Source: an uncultured Anaerobiospirillum sp.
Lineage (GTDB): Bacteria > Pseudomonadota > Gammaproteobacteria > Enterobacterales > Succinivibrionaceae
Assembly (NCBI GenBank): GCA_944389615.1
Contig: CALXNA010000023.1
Span: 1 to 51,996, forward strand
DNA: 51,996 bases
Direction of reading: 5' to 3'
The translations under genes were made by a program, and so were the position numbers. Numbering within the stretch: the stretch's first letter is position 1; each line of letters opens with the position of its first letter. The notes beneath the pieces are model-generated. The model did no database searches, was not told where the DNA came from, and worked only from the letters and a program-made list of their open reading frames with translations. This document shows positions 43,036 through 50,541 of this stretch, piece after piece.

Positions 43036-46000
43036 TTATTTCTTGCTGCCCTTACGCGCAGCCTTAGGCTGAGCCGTAGCCTTCGCCTTAGTCGGTACCT
43101 TAGCCGCAGGCTTGGCCTTAGAAGGTGCCTTGGCTTTCACCGCAGGCTTTGCTTTAGGCTTTGCTTTAGGCGTTGCCTTGTCCTTGGTTTCAGCTTGAGC
43201 CTTCGGCGCGGCTTTAGCAGGCGCCTTCTTTGGTGCTGCTTTGGTCTTCGAAGCCGACTGCACCGTATTAGGTGCCGCCTTAGCCATGGCCTTCTTTGGC
43301 GCCACCTTAGAGACCGACTTCTTGTCTGCAGGCTCGGCGGTAACGGCCTTAGGGGCCGCCTTGTCTGCCTTTACGGCTTTAGGCTGAGCCTCAGCCTTGG
43401 CTGCGGCCTTAGGCTTAGCTTCGGCCTTGACCTTAAAGTACTCAGTCTTGGGCGCGGTGAAGTTCGGGCGCTGCTCAAGACGGGCCTTGACGTCGTCAAA
43501 GAGCGTATAGGCGACGTCATTGAAGGTGTCGGCGTAGGTAAAGGTAACCCCGCTGCGTACCTGCTCTGGTAGTTCCTTGACGTCACCTTCGTTACCGATC
43601 GGCACGATCAGATTAAAGATGCCCATGCGGCGTGCCGCGATGACCTTTTCGCGCAGACCACCAATCGGCAGCACGTGGCCGGTCAAGGTCAGCTCGCCGG
43701 TCATGGCATAGCCCTCCTTTGGGGCCTCGTTTAAGGCCAAGGAGAGCAAGGAAGTGGCCATGGTGACGCCAGCCGATGGGCCATCCTTCGGGATGGCGCC
43801 CTCAGGCACGTGCAAGTGCACCGTCTTATGGGCAAAGAAGTTTAAGGACTTGCGCTTCTTTTTGTCCTCGCTCTCTTCATCTGGGCCATAAAGGGCCTCA
43901 CGCTCAGCGGCATCGCGTGCGGCCAGCGCCTTTAAGTCGGCATACCAGCCCAAGTGCGACTCTAAGAAGCTGTAGGCGATATTGGCCGACTCCTTCATGA
44001 CATCGCCTAAGGAGCCAGTGAGCTTAAAGCCAGCGCTCTCATCGCTTGTGACAATCGACTCAACCGGCAAGGTCGCGCCGCCGACCGAAGTCCAAGCAAG
44101 GCCGGTCATAATGCCCACGCCCTTGAGCATCTTCTCGCGGCGGAACGGCGCCGTGCCCAGATAGCTCTCTAAGTCGCTTGGCTTAATCGTGATGCGCGAC
44201 TTGCCCTCGACCAGCTTGACCGCAGCCTTGCGGATGAGCTTAGCGATGGCGCGCTCGAGGCTGCGCACGCCGCTCTCGCGGGCATAGCCCTCAATCAAGC
44301 TCGTGATGGTCTCATCGGGGATCTTGATGCGGCTGACTGGCTTGATGCCCGCAGCCTCATAGGCGCGCGGAATCAGGTGCTTTTGCGCGATGGCAAACTT
44401 TTCCTTGGCGATGTAGCCCGACAGGCGAATTGGATCCATACGATCTAAAAGCGGCGGCGAGATCGTCTCGGTGCCATTGGCAGTGCAGATGAAGAGGCAG
44501 CCGGACAAGTCAAGCTTCTCATCTAAGTACACGTCAAGGAAGTTCTTGTTCTGCTCGGGATCTAAGGTCTCAAGCAAGGCCGAATCCGGGTCACCATGGT
44601 AGGACTTACCGAGCTTATCGATCTCATCGAGCATGATGACCGGGTTCATGACCTTAGTCTCGCGCAGCGCCGCGACAATCTTGCCCGGCATCGCGCCGAC
44701 ATAGGTCTTGCGGTGACCCTTGATCTCCGAGACATCGTCAATGCCGCCGAGCGACAGGCGATAGAACGGACGGCCCAGCGCACGCGCAATCGATTTACCA
44801 ATTGAGGTCTTGCCCACGCCCGGCGGGCCCACGAAAAGCATGATCTGCCCTGAGGTCTCGCCCTTTAAGGCGCCCACGGCCAAGAACTCAATGATGCGAT
44901 CCTTCACATCCTGCAGTCCCTCATGATCCTCATCGAGGATTTCGCGGGCCCGCTCCAAGTTAAACGACTCCTTAACCTCAACCGGCTCCGCCGCAGCTGC
45001 AGTCACATCCGCATCCGCAGCCGCGTCCGCAGCCGCGTCCTTGCTCGCCGCGGCGTCCGCAGCTGGAGCGTCCTGAGCGACTTCGGCCTTGCTGTCTTGA
45101 GTCTCGGCGGCAGCCTCAGTCTTGGCCTCGGCATCAGCCTTGGCCTCGTCAGCGTCAGCAGCTTGCTGCGCCATCAAGTCCTTGGCCTTCTTGCCCCATG
45201 GAATGGTGGTCAGAATGTCGATATAGTTGCGGGTGACGCCATACTCGGGGCTCGCCGTCTCTAATAAGGAGAGCTTGGCGATCTCCTCGTCAAAGCGGGC
45301 CTTGATATGCTCCGGCGGATCGAGCTTGGCCATGCGCTCCTTGAACTTCTCGACATCGAGATCCTTTTCGTCAGCGGTCAGGCCCAGTTCCTTTTTGATC
45401 TCGTTGAGCTGCTCGCGCAGGAAATAATCCTTTTGGCGCTTCTGGATATTATCCACAACCGAAGTGCGGATCTTATCTTGCAGCTTGACCGCAGCTAAGT
45501 CGCGCGTGATGAGCTCGAAGCTGAGCTTGGCGCGCGGCAGAACCGGCACCGTGTCCAAGACCTGCTGCAGCTCCTCGTTGGAGGCGCTGGTTAAGGCAGC
45601 GGCGCAGTCAGCCAAGACCGACGGGTCGGAGATGTTGAGGTGCGCAAGGTACTGGCGAATCTCCTCGGTGATGAGCGGGTGGTTCGGCACCAGCTCTTGC
45701 AGCGCCATGGTGATACCTAAGGTATAGGCGCGCAGCTCCAGCTCGCGCTGAGCACCTTCTTGGTTCTCAGCGACGTTGCTGACGCCGAAGATGACCTTAC
45801 CACCGAGCAAGGCGGCAAGTTTGGAGCGGATCATGGCCGCGCGCTGCAGCGCGCCCCACTTGGCCTCACGCCCAAGCGGGGTCTTAGGCTTATCGCCGGT
45901 CTCGCTCTCCTGATAAGCAGCAGCATCAAGCTCGGCTTGATCGGCGCCTTCGGCCTCGGCCTTACGGCGCTCGGCTTGGGCAATCTCGGCCAAGTCCTTG

Positions 46001-47796
46001 CCCTGCATCAGGTAGCTTAAGATCTCCTTGAGATCTTCAGGCATCGGCTTATCGCCGTCGATGACAATGCGCGTCTCGGTCGAGCCATCTTCATTGGTTT
46101 GGTCACCGATGATGCCAAAACCTGCGGCCTTCTCATTGTCATCGAGTAGGCCCGCCTCAAGCCCGGCGCCACTGTCGCCATCGACCTGCGCAATCAAATT
46201 GGAGGCGGCGGCATCGCGGCGCAGCTGCGACTCCTGCTCCTTTTGGATCTCCGTTAAGCGCAGAAGCAGATCCTCTGAGGACTCCCGGCCCGGCATAAAG
46301 GTCACAACCGCGGCATCATCGTTGATGAAGCCGATGTTAGGACCAGTGACCGGCGCCTCGTCGTTATTGTCCTTAGGGGTCAGATCTAAGACGCCCTCGA
46401 CTGCGCGTGAGGTCAGATCCTTGAGCGCCTGCTGCGTCTCCTTTTCCTCTTGCCGCCCGACCTTGGCAATCAGCGCAAAGAGCTCATCGCGCCGCCCAGC
46501 CAAGGCACTGCTATCCGCAGCCTTACCATCGAGCAAGGCCGACATCGCGTCCATAAACTCAGGATTGGCGCTATCAGCACGCGCCGCACCATGGCCGGTG
46601 CTGTCGGCGACCAAGAACTCGCTCTCATCGACCACCGCGGCGCTCGGCACCTTGAGGCGCTGCAGCACCTCAGCACTGAGTTCACTGAGCGGCTCAGTCT
46701 TAGCGGACTCTGGAACCTCAACTTTGTCAGGCTGCGCCGTCGTATCCGCCGCCTCGGTCGGTGGCAGCAAAGGCTTGACCGCGGCCAATTCGCGCTCGGC
46801 TGGGCTTAAGAAGTTGAGCGCAAGCTCGCGCGACTTAGGCGCCAAGCGCTGCCAATCTTGCTGCAGCTGCGCGCTGCGCTCGGCGAGCAAGTCCTCGATC
46901 TCGCGATTGTATTCGTTGAGCTTATCGAGCTCAAACTGGCTGGGGCGCGCCAGATTGATGGCGATGCGCTCCTTGGTCTTATCGTCTAAGTTACCAAGGC
47001 CCAAGAAGTCAAAGAGGGTCTTGAGCTTGGCCTTAGAGAGGCAGCCGATATGCTTATCGTCGTGGATTAAGACATAGCGGTACTGCGCCATCTTGGAGTC
47101 GGCAGCGCCCTCCGGCACGAAGGGCTCAAGCTCAATGCCGATATCGCGGGCATAAGCACGGCGCTCTTGGCGCAGAGCGGTGATCTTTTGCTCAAACTCA
47201 ACCGAGCGCGACAGGCTATCGCGCAGCGCTTGGGTATTGGCAAAGAGCTTGTCCTTGATGGTCGGGTTGGCGAGGCGATACTCGATCTCCGGGTAGCGTA
47301 CCGTGGCCCAATTGGTCGACGGGTTATGCTCGATGATGCTGACGCGGCGCACGCCTTCAACGATGAGGTCGATATCCTCACCGGTGGAGCGGGCTGACAT
47401 CAGGCGCACCACGGTGCCAACCTTCGGCATTTCCTCGGCCGTTAACATCTTCTTGTTGGCATAGGCCTCAGGGACGTTAAAGAAGGCAAAGGTATGGTGC
47501 GACGAGGAGATCACCTCGGTGATGATATCCAGCCAGTTGATACTAAGCTGTACCGTCGACAGCTGCGCCGGCAGCACCGGGTGGCCCATAAGGGGGATCA
47601 CCAGCAGCTTCGATGGTAAGAGATTACCTTGCTCATCACGATAAAGGTCGGTATGAGCCAAGAGGTTATCTGGGTCAAATCCGTCAGCAACATTAGGCGC
47701 GGCGTCCTTGCTGGCCTCTTCTGCGGCTGCAGCCTTAGAGCCACCAGCTTTCAGCAGCGAGACTAACATTGTCTTGACGTCATCAAAATTGGCCAT
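43036..47796 (-). CDS. lon: Giant Lon-type ATP-dependent protease with H1-like tail
   Basis: This is a complete Lon: LON substrate domain (about 25-290), coiled coil, AAA+ module (Walker A G-P-P-G-V-G-K-T at 990-997, then M-L-D-E-I-D-K) and Ser-Lys protease with S1341 (K-D-G-P-S-A-G) and K1384 (R-E-K-V-I-A-A-R-R). The 43-residue Ser-Lys spacing is the standard one. Escherichia coli Lon is 784 aa with Walker A near 356, so roughly 630 extra residues lie before the ATPase. Most form a low-complexity insert in the N-terminal region (about 300-640) and an A-D-A-rich insert before the AAA+ domain. A short insert lies in the protease domain. The last 135 residues are Lys/Ala/Pro-rich, histone H1-like. 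Lon degrades misfolded and regulatory proteins. The ATG follows AAAGGA; the gene follows the basic protein by about 100 bp. Confidence 0.95.
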   Translation of the reverse strand: MANFDDVKTMLVSLLKAGGSKAAAAEEASKDAAPNVADGFDPDNLLAHTDLYRDEQGNLLPSKLLVIPLMGHPVLPAQLSTVQLSINWLDIITEVISSSHHTFAFFNVPEAYANKKMLTAEEMPKVGTVVRLMSARSTGEDIDLIVEGVRRVSIIEHNPSTNWATVRYPEIEYRLANPTIKDKLFANTQALRDSLSRSVEFEQKITALRQERRAYARDIGIELEPFVPEGAADSKMAQYRYVLIHDDKHIGCLSKAKLKTLFDFLGLGNLDDKTKERIAINLARPSQFELDKLNEYNREIEDLLAERSAQLQQDWQRLAPKSRELALNFLSPAERELAAVKPLLPPTEAADTTAQPDKVEVPESAKTEPLSELSAEVLQRLKVPSAAVVDESEFLVADSTGHGAARADSANPEFMDAMSALLDGKAADSSALAGRRDELFALIAKVGRQEEKETQQALKDLTSRAVEGVLDLTPKDNNDEAPVTGPNIGFINDDAAVVTFMPGRESSEDLLLRLTEIQKEQESQLRRDAAASNLIAQVDGDSGAGLEAGLLDDNEKAAGFGIIGDQTNEDGSTETRIVIDGDKPMPEDLKEILSYLMQGKDLAEIAQAERRKAEAEGADQAELDAAAYQESETGDKPKTPLGREAKWGALQRAAMIRSKLAALLGGKVIFGVSNVAENQEGAQRELELRAYTLGITMALQELVPNHPLITEEIRQYLAHLNISDPSVLADCAAALTSASNEELQQVLDTVPVLPRAKLSFELITRDLAAVKLQDKIRTSVVDNIQKRQKDYFLREQLNEIKKELGLTADEKDLDVEKFKERMAKLDPPEHIKARFDEEIAKLSLLETASPEYGVTRNYIDILTTIPWGKKAKDLMAQQAADADEAKADAEAKTEAAAETQDSKAEVAQDAPAADAAASKDAAADAAADADVTAAAAEPVEVKESFNLERAREILDEDHEGLQDVKDRIIEFLAVGALKGETSGQIMLFVGPPGVGKTSIGKSIARALGRPFYRLSLGGIDDVSEIKGHRKTYVGAMPGKIVAALRETKVMNPVIMLDEIDKLGKSYHGDPDSALLETLDPEQNKNFLDVYLDEKLDLSGCLFICTANGTETISPPLLDRMDPIRLSGYIAKEKFAIAQKHLIPRAYEAAGIKPVSRIKIPDETITSLIEGYARESGVRSLERAIAKLIRKAAVKLVEGKSRITIKPSDLESYLGTAPFRREKMLKGVGIMTGLAWTSVGGATLPVESIVTSDESAGFKLTGSLGDVMKESANIAYSFLESHLGWYADLKALAARDAAEREALYGPDEESEDKKKRKSLNFFAHKTVHLHVPEGAIPKDGPSAGVTMATSLLSLALNEAPKEGYAMTGELTLTGHVLPIGGLREKVIAARRMGIFNLIVPIGNEGDVKELPEQVRSGVTFTYADTFNDVAYTLFDDVKARLEQRPNFTAPKTEYFKVKAEAKPKAAAKAEAQPKAVKADKAAPKAVTAEPADKKSVSKVAPKKAMAKAAPNTVQSASKTKAAPKKAPAKAAPKAQAETKDKATPKAKPKAKPAVKAKAPSKAKPAAKVPTKAKATAQPKAARKGSKK

Positions 47797-47897
47797 AAAA
47801 ATCCTTTACTTCCGCAATGCGGGGTGAAAAGCAACAAATGAACTCAGTTCCAGCATAGTACGCCCGACTCAGCGCAGCCTGAGCTGACCCAAAGAGG

Positions 47898-49487
47898 TCA
47901 GTTAGCCGCGTCCGCAGCCGCCTTGCACGCCCGCGGCTTAGTCGTGCGCTTGCGCACAGGCTTAGCTGCGGCCTCATCGGCCTCGATCTCTTCGAGCAGC
48001 CCTAAGTCCGCGGCAATCTCGGCGGCCGCCTTGGGCTTGCGTACCGTGCGCCGCTTCGGCTTAAGCGCCTCAGCAGCTGACTCAGCCTCAGTCTCAGCCC
48101 CAACCACAGGCTCGGCCTCAACAACTGCCTTGGTCGTACGCTTGGGCTTATCCGTGCTCTTAACTGCGCGCTTAGGCTTGGCTACCGCAGTCGGCTCCTC
48201 AGCTGAAGACTGCATCAGGGGCGGCTCAAGAGCAATCACCTCAGGCTGAGGAGGCTTATTCTCGGGAGCGGCCTTGGTGGCCTTACGGCGGGTGGTCTTA
48301 AGCTTGACCGGAGCGGCAGTCTCAGTCTGAGCCGCGGTATCTGCCTGAGCCACGGTATCTGCCTGAGCCACGTCGGTCTTAGCAGCTTCAGTCTTCGCTG
48401 CAGCCAACTTCTTTTTCTTAGCCTTGGTGGCCTTTAAGGCGGCAGCGGCGACGGCGGCAGCGACCGAGTCGGCATCATCAATGTCATTGAAGACCGGAGG
48501 CTCAACCTTAGCCGCAGTCTTAGCAGTTGGCTTGGCGACCGGCTTAGCTACGGTCTTGTTGGCGGCCTTCTTAACTGCTGGGGCCTTCTTGGTCTTAACC
48601 TCAGGGACGCTGTCAGGGTAAATCTCAGCGGCAGCGCGCTGCAGGGCAGCAAGCGAGCTCTCGGGTGTTGCCACCTCAGGAGCAGGAGCCTCTTGGGCTG
48701 GAACCTCAGGAGGAGTTACCTCCTCAGGCACGACCTCTGGAGCCACAGCCGTAGCCGCTTCGGCGGCAGCCGCGTCTTGGGCTTGCGCGATTTGCTCAGC
48801 ACTCAAACGCTTACGGCGCACGGTGACCTTGACTTCGGCCTTAGGGCGGTTGGCACCGCGGGCATGCATTTGGATGCCCATTTCGTCGACGTCGTAAGGG
48901 TTATAGAGCGGAGCGCTTGAGGTGACGCCCCCCGACTGCTCGGGGCCTTGCGACATCAGGTTCTTAAAGCGCTGCAAGATAGCAGCTTCCTCTTCACGCG
49001 ACTTGACCGGCATCTGCGAGGCCTTAGTCGTACGGGACGAACGCTCCGAGCGCGGTTCGCTCTTGCGGCCTAAGCGCTTGGTCGTACTAGGCTTAGTCGC
49101 CGTACGCTTGGTCGGGACGGCACTACGCCCACTGCTATGGGCGCTGCTACCACTGCTATGGGCACTGCTACCGCGGGCCGGGGCGCGGCTCTTAGCGGCG
49201 CGCGAGCTAGTGGTCTCGCTTGTCAGCGGGGCAGGCTTAGGCTTGCGACGCGGGCGTTCTTGATAGGTTGAGCCCTTATGATCTTGCACCATGCGCACGC
49301 GCCCGGTGGCCGAGCCGATGATGATTTCAGCGCTAGGCGCTCCGTGGCGGGAGCGACCTGCGCCGGAGCGGGCGCTGCTTTTACGAGGAGAAGGGCGAGC
49401 CGCGCCACGCTCGGCACGGTGGTTTACGGGCGTGGCCCCACTACGGGCGCCACGACCTCCGTTATAAGAAGAAGAATTTGCTGTCAT
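47898..49487 (-). CDS. Basic Ala/Lys/Pro-rich H1-like protein of unknown function
   Basis: This 529-aa protein is low-complexity throughout: Ser/Arg/Gly-rich at the start (S-S-A-H-S-S-G repeats about 105-120), then alternating acidic Ala/Pro blocks and Lys/Ala/Thr-rich blocks (K-K-A-A-N-K-T-V-A-K-P, T-K-A-K-K-K-K-L-A-A-A-K). One better-ordered segment may be E-E-E-A-A-I-L-Q-R-F-K-N-L-M about 165-180. The basic blocks resemble histone H1 or alginate-regulator AlgP-type tails, so nucleic-acid binding is possible. I chose the ATG at 49487 over the upstream in-frame start at 49643 because the added segment is Cys/Trp-rich and atypical; neither has a clear ribosome site. A CTGACC/GGTCAG hairpin overlaps the stop. 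The next gene, Lon, carries a tail of the same type. Confidence 0.6.
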   Translation of the reverse strand: MTANSSSYNGGRGARSGATPVNHRAERGAARPSPRKSSARSGAGRSRHGAPSAEIIIGSATGRVRMVQDHKGSTYQERPRRKPKPAPLTSETTSSRAAKSRAPARGSSAHSSGSSAHSSGRSAVPTKRTATKPSTTKRLGRKSEPRSERSSRTTKASQMPVKSREEEAAILQRFKNLMSQGPEQSGGVTSSAPLYNPYDVDEMGIQMHARGANRPKAEVKVTVRRKRLSAEQIAQAQDAAAAEAATAVAPEVVPEEVTPPEVPAQEAPAPEVATPESSLAALQRAAAEIYPDSVPEVKTKKAPAVKKAANKTVAKPVAKPTAKTAAKVEPPVFNDIDDADSVAAAVAAAALKATKAKKKKLAAAKTEAAKTDVAQADTVAQADTAAQTETAAPVKLKTTRRKATKAAPENKPPQPEVIALEPPLMQSSAEEPTAVAKPKRAVKSTDKPKRTTKAVVEAEPVVGAETEAESAAEALKPKRRTVRKPKAAAEIAADLGLLEEIEADEAAAKPVRKRTTKPRACKAAADAAN

Positions 49488-49724
49488 GCCAATCAAATGC
49501 TGGATCAAAAATGACAAGAGTTGATGCGGTCTCAACCGACCGTGTGCCCAACAAGCTGAACCTAAAGCAGGTGCAACCAAGAACACTGCAAAACCGCAAC
49601 CCACAAGCACCCAGCGGCAACTCACTACCCAGCACGAGCACAACGCACGAGCATGACGAGCGCAGCTTGGCCCAGAGCACTAGACGTAAATGGGGGCGGC
49701 CAACGAAAAATTAAAGGGCACCTG

Positions 49725-49739
49725 TCCTAATTTTTAGGA
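49725..49739. other. Isolated palindrome
   Basis: TCCTAA-TTT-TTAGGA lies in the 49488-49919 gap, which otherwise shows no gene. It could be an operator or a residual insertion-sequence end. No element is attached. Confidence 0.3.
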
Positions 49740-49919
49740 ACCAAGAGAGTAGCGTGCACTTTGCGGTGGCACGTTTTGCATGGAACGGGCCCAACAGTTG
49801 CGAAATGCTAACCGCCTCGGGGGCGCCTGTCAATTGATCGCAGCCTGCGCCATCGCCTCAACCACCACCCAAGCCCCTACTCCCCATCCGCAGGCCCCTC
49901 AACTCACACACAACCCACG

Positions 49920-50405
49920 GTGCGCTCGGGCCACGGCGGCCGCGGCGGCGCTCGCCGCATGAACTTCAGGTTCCAGCCACTTGGTGGGTCTCTAAGGAGC
50001 AAAGGCCACTCTCGCTGCGCCCCAGGACTCAGCTCGCCCCACCGTGCGCTCGGGCCACTGCGGCTGCGGCGGCGCTCGCCGCATGAACTTCAGGTTCCAG
50101 CCACTTGATTGGTCTCTAAGGAGCAAAGACCACTCTCGCTGCGCCCCAGGACTCAGCTCGCCCCGCCGTGCGCTCGGGCCACTGCAGCCACGGCTGCGCT
50201 TGCCGCTTGCCGTTTCCGGTACAGGCCACTTGGAGGGTCTCTAAGGAGCAAAGGGCCACTCTCGCTACGACCCAGGACTCAGCTCACCCCGCCGTGCGCT
50301 CGGGCCACGGCGGCCACGGCGGCGCTCGCCGCTTGCCGTTTCCGGTGCAGGCCACTTGGTGGGGCTCTAAGGAGCAAAGGGCCACTCTCGCAGCACTTCA
50401 GCTTG
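49920..50405. repeat. Tandem repeat array, 4 units of about 124 bp
   Basis: Units start with GTGCGCTCGGGCCAC at 49920, 50044, 50168 and 50294 (spacings 124, 124 and 126). Each holds the GC-rich hairpin (CGGC/GCCG arms), a GGCCACTTG stretch and a GGTCTCTAAGGAGCAAAG box (GGGGCTCTAAGG in unit 4). Units 1-2 and 3-4 differ in the middle (ATGAACTTCAGGTTCCAG versus TTGCCGTTTCCGGT), showing two sub-types. Open frames through it repeat the same words and look non-coding. Confidence 0.85.
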
Positions 50406-50471
50406 CGGCACTCCCCACTGCGCTTGCTGGGAGGTACGCCAAACAAAACATAATCTTGGTAATTTGATAGT

Positions 50472-50506
50472 AAAAAGGCGCTGCATCCGTGAAGACACAG
50501 CGCCTT
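50472..50506 (-). terminator. Terminator after the edge ORF
   Basis: AAGGCGCTG and CAGCGCCTT form a 9-bp stem with a 14-nt loop, followed by T5 on the minus strand. Confidence 0.85.
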
Positions 50507-50541
50507 GGTCTAATCAGGGTTAACCTCTAAGGGACTTGCCC

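Noticed and set aside
49767..49780. TGGCACG and TTTTGCA, near-perfect sigma-54 halves
   Set aside because: Spacing between GG and GC is only 8 bp, and no gene starts in the right direction nearby.
49920..50460. Overlapping open frames in the 4-unit repeat array
   Set aside because: The same words recur in several frames because the DNA repeats; no start signal or family similarity.
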